Assembly (NCBI RefSeq): GCF_014645815.1
Contig: NZ_BMML01000001.1
Coordinates: 428,118-492,117, forward strand
Reading direction: 5' to 3'
Origin: Streptomyces fuscichromogenes
GTDB taxonomy: Bacteria; Actinomycetota; Actinomycetes; Streptomycetales; Streptomycetaceae
Length of the DNA: 64,000 nucleotides
Positions within the stretch are counted from its first letter, which is position 1. Each line of letters opens with the position of its first letter. Shown here in pieces: positions 16,595-26,195 of the stretch. Below the pieces are notes generated by a model. That model worked only from the letters and a program-made list of their open reading frames with translations, ran no database searches and was not told the DNA's origin. The position numbers and the translations under genes were made by a program.

Positions 16595-17335
16595 TCAGTT
16601 CAGACTCGTCGGCGACCGCGTCAGCTCCGCCGACGGCAGTGACGGCAGGTTACGGATGATCGCCGTCTCGGAGCGAAGGAGTTTCAGTTCGTCGCGGAGC
16701 CGGGAGGCGGTGTCGGGGGCCTGGAGCAGCCGCTGCTTGGTGGGGGTGTCGTGCATCATCGCGGCCGCGACCAGGTAGGAGACGACGGACGGCTCGTCGG
16801 GGAGGTCGACGCCCGTGGAGAGCGAGCGCTCCCGGGCGCCCGCCAGGCGCTTCTGGTACTGGCGGAAGGCCCGCAGGACGCCCTCGGCCAGCGCGCCGGC
16901 CTCGTCGCCCTGCTCCTCCGGCAGCTCCTCCAGCTCCGCGGTCAGGAACGGGCCCGACGCGTCGACGGAGAGCAGCCGTACCCGGGTCGTCCCCGTCGCC
17001 AGTACCTCGAACGTGCCGTTCGCCCGCTCCCGGATCGTCGCCGCGTCCGCCACACAGCCCACCCGGTGGAAGGACTTCAGCGGGTCGGGCCCGAAGCCGG
17101 CCGCCGGGCCCCGGTCGGGCTGGGCCGTCGGGTCCGGCATGCCGGGCGCGCTGGGGGCCACCTCGTGGCCGTCACGGATCGCCACGACGGCGAACCGGCG
17201 CGGTTCTTCCTCGGGCGTCTTCAGCAGGTCGCGCATCATGGCGCGATAGCGCTCCTCGAAGACGTTCAGCGGCAGCACCAGCCCCGGGAACAGCACCGAG
17301 TTCAGCGGGAAGAGGGGAAGACGGACGGTGGTCAC
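16595..17335 (-). CDS. LON peptidase N-terminal (substrate-binding) domain protein
   Basis: A 246-residue protein made of a Lon N-terminal domain without ATPase or protease domains. The family start LPLFPLNSVLFPGLVLPLNVFEERY is evident (here only LPLFPLNSVLFPG needs citing), followed by the ATGTTRVRLL beta segment and a C-terminal helical bundle with SVVSYLVAAAMM. Such stand-alone domains are thought to bind proteins; the partner is unknown. GTG start. It probably heads the transcript that contains the YbaK-type gene. Confidence 0.9.
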   Translation of the reverse strand: MTTVRLPLFPLNSVLFPGLVLPLNVFEERYRAMMRDLLKTPEEEPRRFAVVAIRDGHEVAPSAPGMPDPTAQPDRGPAAGFGPDPLKSFHRVGCVADAATIRERANGTFEVLATGTTRVRLLSVDASGPFLTAELEELPEEQGDEAGALAEGVLRAFRQYQKRLAGARERSLSTGVDLPDEPSVVSYLVAAAMMHDTPTKQRLLQAPDTASRLRDELKLLRSETAIIRNLPSLPSAELTRSPTSLN

Positions 17336-17346
17336 GGCGCCACAGC

Positions 17347-18411
17347 CTAATGGTCATCGGCGGTGGCATGTCCGCCGTGCTCGGCCCGTGGGCGCACCGG
17401 GGCCCTCGGCGAGGGGACCGGACCGGCCTCCGGCGGCGGTTCCGTACCGGCCAGCAGGTGGTCGCGCAGGCCCAGGAAATGGCCCAGCGGGTCGTCGGAG
17501 AGCCGGTCCCAGGGGAAGGACGTGACGTACGGGCCGATCAGGTGCAGCTGGGCGCGGGCCGCCTCCCGGCGCTCCAGCCGGACCAGCAGGTACATCAGCT
17601 GGTTGCGGACCTCGGCCGGCCAGGGGTCGGCCGCCGGGAACCGCGCGGACAGGGCGATCGCCCGGTCGGCCGCCGCGTCCAGGCGGGCGCGCGGCACCTC
17701 GGGGCCGCAGCCGTCGGTGAGGTAGCCGAAGGCCGCGCGGGCCGGCAGGGCCTGCACGAGCGAGTCCGGCGGGGCGTCCTGTGCGGCCAGGTCGGCGAAG
17801 TCGAAGCACTCGCGGTGCGAGCCGTGCCAGTAGGTGGCCAGATAGCGCAGCGCCGCCACATGGCAGCCGGAGTGGTGCGGGGCACGCCGGACGGCCGCCT
17901 CCCACAGCTCCTCGAAGTACTTGTGGCCGGCGTTCGTCCCGCGGGCGTGGTCGAGCGCGATCCGCCACGGCACCGGGTCCCGGTCGTCGCCGCGGGCGGC
18001 CGCCGTGATCAGCGGGCTGAGCGGGCGCAGGAGTTCCGCGCGGGCGGGGGAGTCCCAGGCGTGGTCCACCGCGAGCTGGGACTGGACCAGCAGCAGGTCC
18101 GGGTCGTGCGGTGCGGCCACGGCCCACAGGTCGAGCCACTCGGCGCGGGAGCGGGCGAAGAGGGCGAGCCGGTGCACGTACCGGTCCCGTTCCTCCCACT
18201 CGGCCGCCTCCCGGGTGCCGGCCAGCAGCCCGGCGGCGGGTTCGTACTCGCCCCGGCCGGCCGCGACCAGCGCGGGCGCGAGCCGTTCGTCGGGCGCGTC
18301 GAGGAGCACCTCGTCGTCGGCCGGGAGCGGTCCGGCGGCGAGGGGCGAAGCGGTCGTTGCCCTCCGTGGGGAACGGAAGAGGGCGCGCAGCGAAGCCATG
18401 GTGTCGACCAT
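17347..18411 (-). CDS. Unidentified protein with TPR-like helical repeats
   Basis: A 354-residue soluble, Ala/Arg/Leu-rich protein that looks all-helical, with repeating helix pairs such as LALFARSRAEWLDLWAVAA, LLLVQSQLAVDHAW and ALRYLATYWHGSHRECFDF, reminiscent of tetratricopeptide solenoids. No catalytic motif is seen, and the C-terminus is Pro-rich and probably disordered. Starts at 18411, 18399 and 18483 are all possible; none has a good ribosome site. The family is unknown to me. It lies 11 bases past the Lon-domain gene start on the same strand. Confidence 0.65.
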   Translation of the reverse strand: MVDTMASLRALFRSPRRATTASPLAAGPLPADDEVLLDAPDERLAPALVAAGRGEYEPAAGLLAGTREAAEWEERDRYVHRLALFARSRAEWLDLWAVAAPHDPDLLLVQSQLAVDHAWDSPARAELLRPLSPLITAAARGDDRDPVPWRIALDHARGTNAGHKYFEELWEAAVRRAPHHSGCHVAALRYLATYWHGSHRECFDFADLAAQDAPPDSLVQALPARAAFGYLTDGCGPEVPRARLDAAADRAIALSARFPAADPWPAEVRNQLMYLLVRLERREAARAQLHLIGPYVTSFPWDRLSDDPLGHFLGLRDHLLAGTEPPPEAGPVPSPRAPVRPRAEHGGHATADDH

Positions 18412-18547
18412 TGAAAGTCCGCAGGTCGGGGCAGCGCCAGACGCTATGACCAACTCCACGAAAGTTGTACGGCCGAAGGTCAAGGGACGGTAAAAGGTGA
18501 CTGTTGCTCATCTGTTCGGTACCTGTCAGAGGCGGCGGCAGCGGCCG

Positions 18548-20125
18548 TCACCCCCGCCTCAGCAGCCTCGTCGCCCCCGCCGCCACCGTCGTCGCCAGGA
18601 TCCAGCCCAGCAGGATCATCACCGCCGCCGCCCACTGCCAGCCGCCGGTCAACCGCCACTGGCCGACCTGGCCCAGGTCGATCACCGGCAGCAGCAGGTC
18701 CAGGACGAACAGCGCCGGATTCCAGGCCGGGTGGCCGCCGGAGCTCATCGGTGGATGCGGCGCGTGCGTGAACGCGAGCGTGCCCGCCGCCCACAGCACC
18801 GCCATCCACACCGCGGCCCGGCCCGGCCGGTAGCCGTAGGCCACCGTCAGGTCCTGCGCGTACCCCCAGAGCTTGGCGGCCGGCGGCAGCGTCTCGCGGC
18901 GCCGGCGCTGCTTGGCGAGCAGCACCTCGCGCGCGTCCTCGTCCTCGCCGGCGGCCCGCAGCACGGTCGCGAGGCGCTCGTACGGCTCCGGGTTGTACTC
19001 GGCGGTCGCCGCCGCCACCCAGTCCAGCCGCCGGGTCAGCGGGAACGGGCCCTGCGGGACCAGGTTCTCGTAGACGAACCCGCCCATGTGCAGCCGCCCT
19101 GGGCCCGGCCAGCTGGTCGCCCGGTCGACCAGGTTGGTGGTCCGGGCGCCCGACAGCAGCACCCCGCCGCGCTGCGGCTCCTCGCCGAGGAAGCGCAGCT
19201 CCGGCGTCTGCACCCGGCGCAGCGACAGGTTCTGGTCGTCCGTGAAGCCCAGCCGCGCCCGCTCCAGGTCCACCGCGTCCCCGAACCGCCCGTCGTCCAG
19301 CCGGATCCCGCCCTCGCACTCGAACCGCTGGATCCGCGTCCCGCGCGCCGGGGTCGTCCCGCTCTGCCAGGGGCCGCCCACCCCCGCCGGGGTCAGGTAC
19401 AGGGTCCGGCCCACGGTCAGCTGCGGCGCGTTCAGCGCGAACCGCCCGCCGGGGTTGCGCAGCCGCGCCCCGCGCAGGCTCAGCGAGACGCCCACCTTCG
19501 CGCTGCGCAGGCTCAGCTCCCCGTGCGACTCCAGGAGCTCCGCCTGGAGGTCCTGGCCGACGGTCATGCCGTCCGCCGCGATCGACCGCCCGCTGCGGTC
19601 CCGGTACACCACCGCCTGGTTCAGCAGCAGGTCGGTGCCGATGTGCGCGTCGGTCAGCCGGACCCCGCCGAGGAAACGGCAGCGCGGCAGATGCAGGTCG
19701 CCCTCCGTGCGCAACCGGGCCGCCTCCAGGCGCGGCGCCGCGCAGTCCACGAACCGCACGGTCGTGAAATGCGCCTCCGGCAGCAGGATCTCGTCGTCGA
19801 ACCGGCAGCCGCGCAGCTCCACGTACGGCGTGACCGTGCCGCCCGCCAGGTCCAGCGCGCCGGTGACCCGCACGCCGGCCAGCTTCAGCGAGGACACCCG
19901 GCCGGCCAGCGCCGACGGCCCGTCCAGCAGCAGCCAGCAGACGATCCGCGCCCGCACGGTCCGCTCGGGTCCCCACGGATGGCCGCCGTGCGGGTCGTCC
20001 ACGTGGATGTCGCCGCTGCTCAGGTCGTACACACTGCCGTTGCGGAACGCCTGCCACATACCGGCCTCGGCCGCGGTCAGATCGTCCGGCAGGTCGCCGT
20101 CCCGGACGTCGTCCCCCTCGGTCAC
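18548..20125 (-). CDS. Beta-solenoid-like membrane protein
   Basis: A 525-residue protein. Residues about 55-330 contain repeated short strands with runs such as [37 protein letters not shown] and [13 protein letters not shown], resembling pentapeptide-type beta-solenoids. The C-terminal 110 residues carry two or three membrane helices ([52 protein letters not shown]). I start at GTG 20125 because GAGGGA lies about five bases upstream; the frame runs on antisense to hisD but that part is implausible. Some Streptomyces homologues carry an 'oxidoreductase' label, which nothing in this sequence supports. Confidence 0.75.
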   Translation of the reverse strand: MTEGDDVRDGDLPDDLTAAEAGMWQAFRNGSVYDLSSGDIHVDDPHGGHPWGPERTVRARIVCWLLLDGPSALAGRVSSLKLAGVRVTGALDLAGGTVTPYVELRGCRFDDEILLPEAHFTTVRFVDCAAPRLEAARLRTEGDLHLPRCRFLGGVRLTDAHIGTDLLLNQAVVYRDRSGRSIAADGMTVGQDLQAELLESHGELSLRSAKVGVSLSLRGARLRNPGGRFALNAPQLTVGRTLYLTPAGVGGPWQSGTTPARGTRIQRFECEGGIRLDDGRFGDAVDLERARLGFTDDQNLSLRRVQTPELRFLGEEPQRGGVLLSGARTTNLVDRATSWPGPGRLHMGGFVYENLVPQGPFPLTRRLDWVAAATAEYNPEPYERLATVLRAAGEDEDAREVLLAKQRRRRETLPPAAKLWGYAQDLTVAYGYRPGRAAVWMAVLWAAGTLAFTHAPHPPMSSGGHPAWNPALFVLDLLLPVIDLGQVGQWRLTGGWQWAAAVMILLGWILATTVAAGATRLLRRG

Positions 20126-20220
20126 GGCATTTCCCTCTTCCCCGGCTGCTCGTCGGTCATCGGTTCGCCCAGCGGTGATGCCCGGTCCGTCACGCCTCGA
20201 ACACAGGAAGTGCTGCGCCC

Positions 20221-20241
20221 TCTGGGGGGACACCCCCCAGA
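20221..20241. repeat. G-run hairpin element followed by CCCCC
   Basis: TCTGGGGGG pairs perfectly with CCCCCCAGA around an ACA loop, followed by CCCCC. A closely related hairpin with the same trailing ACCCCC is at 45142-45162. This appears to be a second dispersed element class; here it lies in the divergent region before hisD. Confidence 0.6.
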
Positions 20242-20298
20242 CCCCCGTGATCTTCCGGCTTCCGGCCAGGCTATGTACCGGCTGGCGCCCCGCGTTCT

Positions 20299-20315
20299 GT
20301 ATCAGCCATTGATAC
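20299..20315. promoter_or_regulatory. Palindromic operator candidate upstream of the his operon
   Basis: GTATCA and TGATAC flank a five-base spacer, a perfect 17-base palindrome that ends 41 bases before the hisD start. It is unusually AT-rich for this genome. The placement suits control of the his operon; no regulator can be named from sequence alone. Confidence 0.45.
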
Positions 20316-20356
20316 GCGCGGACGGGCCCCGAGTGCCGTCTGAGAGAATTGATTCC

Positions 20357-21682
20357 GTGATCTCCCGAATCGATCTGCGCGGCGACGCCCTTCCCGAGGG
20401 ACCCGCCCTGCGCGACCTGCTGCCCCGAGCCGACTTCGACGTCTCGGCCGCCCTGGAGAAGGTGCGTCCGATCTGCGAGGCCGTGCATCATCGGGGCGAC
20501 GCGGCGCTGATCGACTTCGCGGAGAAGTTCGACGGGGTGCGGCTGGAGCAGGTGCGGGTGCCCGCCGAGGCGCTCGCCAAGGCCCTCGCGGAGCTCGACC
20601 CGGCGGTGCGCGCGGCCCTGGAGGAGTCCATCAGGCGCGCCCGTCTCGTGCACCGCGCGCAGCGCCGTACGAACCACACGACCCAGGTCGTGCCGGGCGG
20701 CTCGGTGACCGAGAAATGGGTGCCGGTGGAGCGCGTCGGGCTGTACGCGCCCGGCGGCCGGTCGGTCTACCCGTCCTCCGTGATCATGAACGTGGTGCCC
20801 GCGCAGGAGGCCGGCGTCGAGTCGATCGCGCTCGCCTCCCCGGCCCAGGCCGAGTTCGGGGGCCTGCCGCACCCGACGATCCTCGCCGCCTGCGCCCTGC
20901 TCGGCGTCGACGAGGTGTACGCGGCCGGCGGCGCCACCGCCGTCGCGATGTTCGCCTACGGCACCGAGTCCTGCCCGCCCGCCGTCATGGTCACCGGCCC
21001 CGGCAACATCTGGGTGGCCGCCGCCAAGCGCTACTTCACCGGCAGGATCGGCATCGACGCCGAGGCGGGCCCGACCGAGATCGCCGTCCTCGCGGACGCC
21101 ACCGCCGACCCGGCGCACGTCGCCGCCGACCTGATCAGCCAGGCCGAGCACGACCCGCTGGCCGCCGCCGTCCTGGTCACCGACTCGGTGGAGCTCGCGG
21201 ACGCCGTCGAGAAGGAGCTGGAGCCGCAGGTCGCGGCCACCAAGCACGTCGAGGACCGGATCGTCCCCGCCCTCAGCGGCCGGCAGTCCGCGATCGTCCT
21301 GGTCGACGGCGTCGAGGAGGGCCTGCGGGTCGTCGACGCGTACGGCGCCGAGCACCTGGAGATCCAGACCGCCGACGCCGCCGCGGTGGCCGACCGGGTC
21401 AGGAACGCGGGCGCGATCTTCATCGGGCCCTGGGCGCCGGTCTCCCTCGGCGACTACGCCGCCGGGTCCAACCACGTGCTGCCCACCGGCGGCTGCGCCT
21501 GCCACTCCTCGGGGCTCTCCGTCCAGTCCTTCCTGCGCGGCATCCACATCGTCGACTACACGCAGGACGCGCTGGCCGAGGTCGCACACCACGTGGTCAC
21601 GCTGGCGGAGGCGGAGGACCTGCCCGCGCACGGCGCGGCGGTCAAGGCAAGGTTCGGGTGGAAGGTACCGGCGAGCAAGTGA
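20357..21682 (+). CDS. hisD: Histidinol dehydrogenase
   Basis: The enzyme of the last two steps of histidine synthesis, histidinol to histidine with NAD, 441 residues. Family motifs include [21 protein letters not shown] (cited in part as [13 protein letters not shown]), [28 protein letters not shown] and GAEHLEIQ, with Zn ligands in the last and in [13 protein letters not shown] at 20357 gives the normal family start; an in-frame ATG 28 codons earlier exists. No strong Shine-Dalgarno; GAGAAT lies seven bases upstream, so a leaderless start is possible. First gene of the his operon; it overlaps hisC by four bases (GTGA). Confidence 0.97.
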   Translation: MISRIDLRGDALPEGPALRDLLPRADFDVSAALEKVRPICEAVHHRGDAALIDFAEKFDGVRLEQVRVPAEALAKALAELDPAVRAALEESIRRARLVHRAQRRTNHTTQVVPGGSVTEKWVPVERVGLYAPGGRSVYPSSVIMNVVPAQEAGVESIALASPAQAEFGGLPHPTILAACALLGVDEVYAAGGATAVAMFAYGTESCPPAVMVTGPGNIWVAAAKRYFTGRIGIDAEAGPTEIAVLADATADPAHVAADLISQAEHDPLAAAVLVTDSVELADAVEKELEPQVAATKHVEDRIVPALSGRQSAIVLVDGVEEGLRVVDAYGAEHLEIQTADAAAVADRVRNAGAIFIGPWAPVSLGDYAAGSNHVLPTGGCACHSSGLSVQSFLRGIHIVDYTQDALAEVAHHVVTLAEAEDLPAHGAAVKARFGWKVPASK

Positions 21683-22788
21683 ACCTCGGAATCGACGATC
21701 TCCCCGTACGGGACGAGCTGCGCGGCAAGTCCCCCTACGGCGCGCCCCAACTGGACGTCCCGGTACGGCTGAACACCAACGAGAACCCCTACCCGCTGCC
21801 CGAACCGCTGGTCGAGCGGATCACGGAGCGGGTGCGCGAGGCCGCCCGCGACCTGAACCGCTACCCCGACCGGGACGCGGTGCAGCTCCGCACCGAGCTG
21901 GCCAAGTACCTGACGAAGACCGGCCACCACCCGGTCGGCATCGAGAACGTCTGGGCGGCCAACGGCTCCAACGAGGTCATCCAGCAGCTGCTGCAGACCT
22001 TCGGCGGCCCCGGCCGCACGGCGATCGGCTTCGAGCCGTCGTACTCGATGCACGCGCTCATCTCGCGCGGCACCGGCACCGGCTGGATCTCCGGCCCGCG
22101 CAACGCCGACTTCACCCTCGACGTCGAGGCGGCCTCGGCGGCCGTCGCCGAGCACAAGCCGGACGTCGTCTTCATCACCACCCCCAACAACCCCACCGGC
22201 ACCGCGGTACCGGCCGAGACGGTCCTCGCGCTGTACGAGGCCGCCCAGGCCGCCAAGCCCTCGATGGTGGTGGTCGACGAGGCCTACATCGAGTTCAGCC
22301 ACGGCGCCTCGCTGCTGCCGCTGCTCGAAGGTCGGCCGAATCTCGTCGTCTCCCGGACCATGTCGAAGGCCTTCGGCGCGGCCGGCCTGCGCCTCGGCTA
22401 CCTCGCCGCGCACCCCGCGGTGGTGGACGCCGTACAGCTCGTACGACTGCCGTACCACCTGTCGGCGATCACCCAGGCGACCGCGCTGGCCGCCCTGGAG
22501 CACACCGACACGCTGCTGAAGTACGTCGAGCAGCTGAAGGCCGAACGGGACCGGCTGGTCGCCGAGCTGCGCGCGGCGGGCCTCGACGTCACCGAGTCGG
22601 ACGCCAACTTCGTGCAGTTCGGGCGGTTCGAGGACCCGCACGCGGTGTGGCAGCGGATCCTCGACCGCGGAGTCCTCGTCCGGGACAACGGCGTGCCCGG
22701 GTTCCTGCGGGTGTCCGCCGGAACCCCCGAAGAGAACGACGCGTTCCTCGACGCGGTACGTGAAGTCAAGAAGGAGCTGGACGCATGA
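21679..22788 (+). CDS. hisC: Histidinol-phosphate aminotransferase
   Basis: A 369-residue PLP-dependent class II aminotransferase converting imidazole-acetol phosphate and glutamate to histidinol phosphate. Visible are the substrate region [11 protein letters not shown], the cofactor residues in TTPNNPTGT and [10 protein letters not shown], the Schiff-base Lys in [17 protein letters not shown] and the C-terminal FLRVSAG Arg. GTG start overlapping the hisD stop, and its own stop overlaps hisB by four bases, so translation is coupled along the operon. Confidence 0.96.
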   Translation: MNLGIDDLPVRDELRGKSPYGAPQLDVPVRLNTNENPYPLPEPLVERITERVREAARDLNRYPDRDAVQLRTELAKYLTKTGHHPVGIENVWAANGSNEVIQQLLQTFGGPGRTAIGFEPSYSMHALISRGTGTGWISGPRNADFTLDVEAASAAVAEHKPDVVFITTPNNPTGTAVPAETVLALYEAAQAAKPSMVVVDEAYIEFSHGASLLPLLEGRPNLVVSRTMSKAFGAAGLRLGYLAAHPAVVDAVQLVRLPYHLSAITQATALAALEHTDTLLKYVEQLKAERDRLVAELRAAGLDVTESDANFVQFGRFEDPHAVWQRILDRGVLVRDNGVPGFLRVSAGTPEENDAFLDAVREVKKELDA

Positions 22789-23378
22789 CCCGCGTAGGGC
22801 GCGTGGAGCGCACCACCAAGGAGACCTCGGTCCTCGTCGAGATCGACCTCGACGGAACCGGCAAGACCGACATCGCCACCGGCGTCGGCTTCTACGACCA
22901 CATGCTCGACCAGCTCGGCCGGCATGGTCTGTTCGACCTCACCGTGAAGACCGACGGCGACCTGCACATCGACTCGCACCACACCATCGAGGACACCGCC
23001 CTCGCCCTCGGCGCCGCCTTCAAGCAGGCCCTCGGCGACAAGGTCGGCATCTACCGCTTCGGCAACTGCACGGTCCCGCTGGACGAGTCGCTCGCCCAGG
23101 TCACCGTCGACCTCTCCGGCCGCCCCTACCTGGTGCACACCGAGCCGGAGAAGATGGCGCCGATGATCGGCGAGTACGACACCACCATGACCCGGCACAT
23201 CCTGGAGTCCTTCGTCGCCCAGGCGCAGATCGCCCTGCACGTGCACGTGCCGTACGGGCGCAACGCGCACCACATCGTGGAGTGCCAGTTCAAGGCGCTC
23301 GCGAGGGCGCTGCGCTACGCCTCCGAGCGCGACCCGCGCGCGGCCGGCATCCTCCCCTCGACGAAGGGCGCGCTGTAA
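22785..23378 (+). CDS. hisB: Imidazoleglycerol-phosphate dehydratase
   Basis: A 197-residue single-function dehydratase, without the histidinol phosphatase fused to it in enteric bacteria. Diagnostic Mn-binding motifs are [31 protein letters not shown] and [21 protein letters not shown] (partly cited). ATG overlaps the hisC stop; a small membrane-protein gene follows after four bases. Confidence 0.97.
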   Translation: MTRVGRVERTTKETSVLVEIDLDGTGKTDIATGVGFYDHMLDQLGRHGLFDLTVKTDGDLHIDSHHTIEDTALALGAAFKQALGDKVGIYRFGNCTVPLDESLAQVTVDLSGRPYLVHTEPEKMAPMIGEYDTTMTRHILESFVAQAQIALHVHVPYGRNAHHIVECQFKALARALRYASERDPRAAGILPSTKGAL

Positions 23379-23382
23379 AGCC

Positions 23383-23547
23383 ATGAACAGTCTGTCCTCC
23401 CTGCTGATCGTCGTCGGCCTCTTCCTGGTCGGCGGAATCGTCTCCTTCGTCAAGCAGAAGATGCCCACCAGCCTGATCGTGCTGCTGTCGATCGGCGCCG
23501 CGATGTGCCTGGTGGCGGGCGTCATGAGGCTGGAGGTGTGGAATTGA
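23383..23547 (+). CDS. Small two-helix membrane protein inside the his operon
   Basis: A 54-residue protein beginning [20 protein letters not shown] with two hydrophobic helices (about 5-22 and 30-48) linked by SFVKQKMPT. It starts four bases past hisB and its TGA overlaps the TTG start of hisH, so it belongs to the operon. I recall similar proteins at this place in other streptomycetes; function unknown. It may tether or regulate a his enzyme, but this is speculation. Confidence 0.8.
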   Translation: MNSLSSLLIVVGLFLVGGIVSFVKQKMPTSLIVLLSIGAAMCLVAGVMRLEVWN

Positions 23548-24197
23548 GCGCAGCTTCCGCGGCTTCCAAGAAGGTCGTCGTCTTCGACTACGGCTTCGGC
23601 AACGTCCGGTCCGCCGAGCGCGCCCTCGCCCGTACCGGGGCCGACGTCGAGATCACCCGTGACTTCGACAGGGCCATGAACGCGGACGGCCTGCTGGTGC
23701 CGGGTGTCGGCGCCTTCGCCGCCTGCATGGAGGGCCTGCGCGGGGCGCGCGGGGACTGGATCATCGACCGCCGGCTGTCCGGCGGACGGCCCGTGATGGG
23801 CATCTGCGTCGGCATGCAGATCCTGTTCGCACGCGGCATCGAGCACGGCGTGCAGACCGACGGCCTCGACGAGTGGCCCGGCTCGGTCGAGCCGCTCCAG
23901 GCCGAGATCGTCCCGCACATGGGCTGGAACACCGTGGACGCGCCGGCCGGCTCCCAGCTGTTCGCCGGCCTGGACGCCGACGCGCGCTTCTACTTCGTGC
24001 ACTCCTACGCCGTCCACGACTGGTCGCTGGAGACGCACAACGCGGCGCTGCGGGCCCCGCTGGTGACCTGGTCGACGCACGGCAAGCCGTTCGTGGCCGC
24101 CGTGGAGAACGGCGCCCTGTGGGCCACCCAGTTCCACCCCGAGAAGTCCGGCGACGCCGGCGCCCAGCTCCTCACCAACTGGATCGGAACACTGTGA
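23544..24197 (+). CDS. hisH: Imidazole glycerol phosphate synthase, glutaminase subunit
   Basis: A 217-residue class I glutamine amidotransferase that supplies ammonia to HisF. The nucleophile Cys is in [14 protein letters not shown], and the His/Glu pair in [13 protein letters not shown] start at TTG 23544 because GGAGG at 23532-23536 is seven bases upstream; the in-frame GTG at 23538 would be one base from that site. The TTG overlaps the stop of the small membrane protein (TTGA), and its own stop overlaps priA. Confidence 0.95.
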   Translation: MSAASAASKKVVVFDYGFGNVRSAERALARTGADVEITRDFDRAMNADGLLVPGVGAFAACMEGLRGARGDWIIDRRLSGGRPVMGICVGMQILFARGIEHGVQTDGLDEWPGSVEPLQAEIVPHMGWNTVDAPAGSQLFAGLDADARFYFVHSYAVHDWSLETHNAALRAPLVTWSTHGKPFVAAVENGALWATQFHPEKSGDAGAQLLTNWIGTL

Positions 24198-24919
24198 GCA
24201 CGCTCGAACTCCTCCCCGCCGTCGACGTCCGCGACGGCCAGGCCGTCCGCCTCGTGCACGGCGAGTCCGGGACCGAGACCTCCTACGGCTCCCCGCTGGA
24301 GGCCGCCCTCGCCTGGCAGGCGTCGGGGGCCGAGTGGCTGCACCTGGTCGACCTGGACGCCGCGTTCGGCACCGGCGACAACCGCGCGCTGGTCGCCGAG
24401 GTCACCCGGGCGATGGACATCAAGGTCGAGCTCTCCGGCGGCATCCGCGACGACGCCACCCTCGCCGCGGCCCTCGCCACCGGCTGCACCCGGGTGAACC
24501 TCGGCACGGCCGCCCTGGAGACCCCGGAATGGGTCGCCAAGGTCATCGCCGAGCACGGCGACAAGATCGCGGTCGGCCTGGACGTGCGCGGCACGACCCT
24601 CAGGGGCCGCGGCTGGACCCGCGACGGCGGCGACCTCTACGAGACGCTCGCCCGCCTCGACCAGGAGGGCTGCGCGCGGTACGTCGTCACCGACATCGCC
24701 AAGGACGGCACCCTCCAGGGCCCGAACCTGGAGCTCCTGAAGAACGTGTGCGCCGCGACGGACCGGCCGGTCGTGGCCTCCGGCGGCGTGTCGTCGCTGG
24801 ACGACCTCCGCGCGCTGTCCGGCCTGGTACCCCTCGGTGTCGAGGGCGCCATCGTCGGAAAGGCGCTGTACGCCAAGGCGTTCACCTTGGAAGAAGCACT
24901 GGAGGCAGTGTCACCATGA
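24194..24919 (+). CDS. priA: Dual-function phosphoribosyl isomerase PriA (HisA/TrpF)
   Basis: A 241-residue TIM-barrel isomerase. In Streptomyces and Mycobacterium this protein isomerises both ProFAR (histidine) and PRA (tryptophan). The general acid/base pair is Asp11 ([10 protein letters not shown]) and Asp171 ([11 protein letters not shown]), with Arg19, Ser81, Thr166 and the mobile-loop Trp141 ([10 protein letters not shown]) as expected for PriA rather than a dedicated HisA. No trpF is found near trpC, trpB or trpA, consistent with dual use. Overlaps hisH and ridA by four bases each. Confidence 0.95.
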   Translation: MSTLELLPAVDVRDGQAVRLVHGESGTETSYGSPLEAALAWQASGAEWLHLVDLDAAFGTGDNRALVAEVTRAMDIKVELSGGIRDDATLAAALATGCTRVNLGTAALETPEWVAKVIAEHGDKIAVGLDVRGTTLRGRGWTRDGGDLYETLARLDQEGCARYVVTDIAKDGTLQGPNLELLKNVCAATDRPVVASGGVSSLDDLRALSGLVPLGVEGAIVGKALYAKAFTLEEALEAVSP

Positions 24920-25320
24920 CGTCCGATGCCGTACGGCGCGTGCAGAGCGGAAGTCCCTGGGAGGAGGCCTTCGGTTTCGCCCGCGCCGTCGCGGCGGGCG
25001 ACCGCGTGGTGGTGGGCGGTACGACGTCCTTCAAGGGCTCCGTGCTGTACGGGGAGGGCGACCCGTACGAGCAGGCCAGGGTGGCCTTCGACACCGCCCT
25101 GGAGGCGATCGCCGAGTTCGGGCTGGGGGCGGAGTCCGTGATCCGCACCCGCCTGTTCCTCGCGCACGCGCGCGACGTGGACGCGGTGGGACGCGCCCAC
25201 AAGGAGATCTTCGACCAGGTGCGCCCGGTGACCACGTTCGTGGTGGTGACCGGCTTCGTCGATCCGCGCATCCTGGTCGAGGCAGAGCTAGAGGCATACA
25301 GAGGAGCCGTGGATTCATGA
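24916..25320 (+). CDS. RidA/YjgF-family protein in the his operon
   Basis: A 134-residue Rid-superfamily protein; RidA members hydrolyse reactive enamine/imine intermediates made by PLP enzymes. Recognisable segments are [47 protein letters not shown] and the C-terminal [13 protein letters not shown]. The catalytic Arg expected near residue 105 of true RidA is in [16 protein letters not shown]; subfamily uncertain. It overlaps priA and hisF by four bases, so it could protect the HisC step or other enzymes. Confidence 0.88.
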   Translation: MTSDAVRRVQSGSPWEEAFGFARAVAAGDRVVVGGTTSFKGSVLYGEGDPYEQARVAFDTALEAIAEFGLGAESVIRTRLFLAHARDVDAVGRAHKEIFDQVRPVTTFVVVTGFVDPRILVEAELEAYRGAVDS

Positions 25321-26072
25321 CCCTGGCGGTCCGAGTCATCCCCTGCCTGGACGTGGACAACGGCCGGGTCGTCAAGGGCGTCAACTTCCAGAACCTGCGC
25401 GACGCGGGCGACCCGGTCGAGATGGCCAAGGTGTACGACGCGGAGGGCGCCGACGAGCTGACCTTCCTGGACATCACCGCGTCCTCCGGCAACCGGGAGA
25501 CCACCTACGACGTGGTGCGCCGCACCGCCGAGCAGGTCTTCATCCCGCTGACCGTCGGCGGCGGCGTCCGCACCGCCGAGGACGTCGACAGGCTGCTGCG
25601 CGCCGGCGCCGACAAGGTGGGCGTCAACACGGCGGCCATCACCCGCCCGGACCTGATCCGCGAGATCGCGGAACGCTTCGGCCGCCAGGTCCTGGTCCTG
25701 TCGGTCGACGCCCGCCGCACCGAATCGGGCTCCTTCGAGGTCACCACCCACGGCGGCCGCCGCGGCACCGGCATCGATGCCGTCGAGTGGGCGCACCGGG
25801 CCGCCGAGCTGGGCGCGGGCGAGATCCTGCTCAACTCGATGGACGCGGACGGGACGAAGGACGGCTACGACCTGGAGATGATCGCGGCGGTGCGCAAGCA
25901 CGTGACCGTGCCCGTCATCGCCTCCGGCGGCGCCGGCGCGCTCGCCCACTTCCCCCCGGCCGTCAGCGCGGGCGCCGACGCGGTCCTCGCGGCCTCCGTC
26001 TTCCACTTCGGCGACCTGCGGATCGGCGAGGTGAAGCAGACCCTGCGCGAGGCGGGACACCCGGTGCGGTGA
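25317..26072 (+). CDS. hisF: Imidazole glycerol phosphate synthase, cyclase subunit
   Basis: A 251-residue TIM barrel that uses ammonia from HisH to form the imidazole ring, giving IGP and AICAR. The catalytic aspartates are Asp12 ([15 protein letters not shown]) and the one in [17 protein letters not shown]; phosphate loops are [10 protein letters not shown] and SGGAGA. ATG overlaps ridA. It is the last gene of this operon, followed by a terminator with a T-run. Confidence 0.97.
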   Translation: MTLAVRVIPCLDVDNGRVVKGVNFQNLRDAGDPVEMAKVYDAEGADELTFLDITASSGNRETTYDVVRRTAEQVFIPLTVGGGVRTAEDVDRLLRAGADKVGVNTAAITRPDLIREIAERFGRQVLVLSVDARRTESGSFEVTTHGGRRGTGIDAVEWAHRAAELGAGEILLNSMDADGTKDGYDLEMIAAVRKHVTVPVIASGGAGALAHFPPAVSAGADAVLAASVFHFGDLRIGEVKQTLREAGHPVR

Positions 26073-26087
26073 CGCTGCGCTGAGCTC

Positions 26088-26122
26088 GGCCCCGGTGCCC
26101 TGATGGGTGGCCGGGGCCTTTT
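26088..26122 (+). terminator. Rho-independent terminator of the his operon
   Basis: GGCCCCGG (26088-26095) pairs with CCGGGGCC (26111-26118), with an inner CCC/GGG pairing, followed at once by TTTT. It is the clearest T-tailed terminator in the window and lies 15 bases past hisF. Confidence 0.85.
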
Positions 26123-26135
26123 CATGGCCAGATGG

Positions 26136-26177
26136 GAAAGAAAAGTTGCGCAAAATTAATTGCGCAACTTTTCTTTC
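26136..26177. promoter_or_regulatory. Perfect 18-bp inverted repeat over the arsR-type promoter
   Basis: GAAAGAAAAGTTGCGCAA (26136-26153) is exactly repeated in reverse complement at 26160-26177 around AATTAA. Each arm holds the self-complementary box TTGCGCAA, centres 14 bases apart. TTGCGC at 26160-26165 and TAGGGT at 26183-26188 (17-base gap) look like the -35 and -10 of the regulator promoter, so binding would block transcription. Marked AT-richness supports a binding site. Confidence 0.8.
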
Positions 26178-26195
26178 GTATCTAGGGTCGTGGGC

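Noticed and set aside
18548..21631. A minus-strand open frame of about 1027 codons spanning the solenoid protein and the antisense of hisD
   Set aside because: The part antisense to hisD is compositionally a shadow; the real gene has a good ribosome site at GTG 20125.
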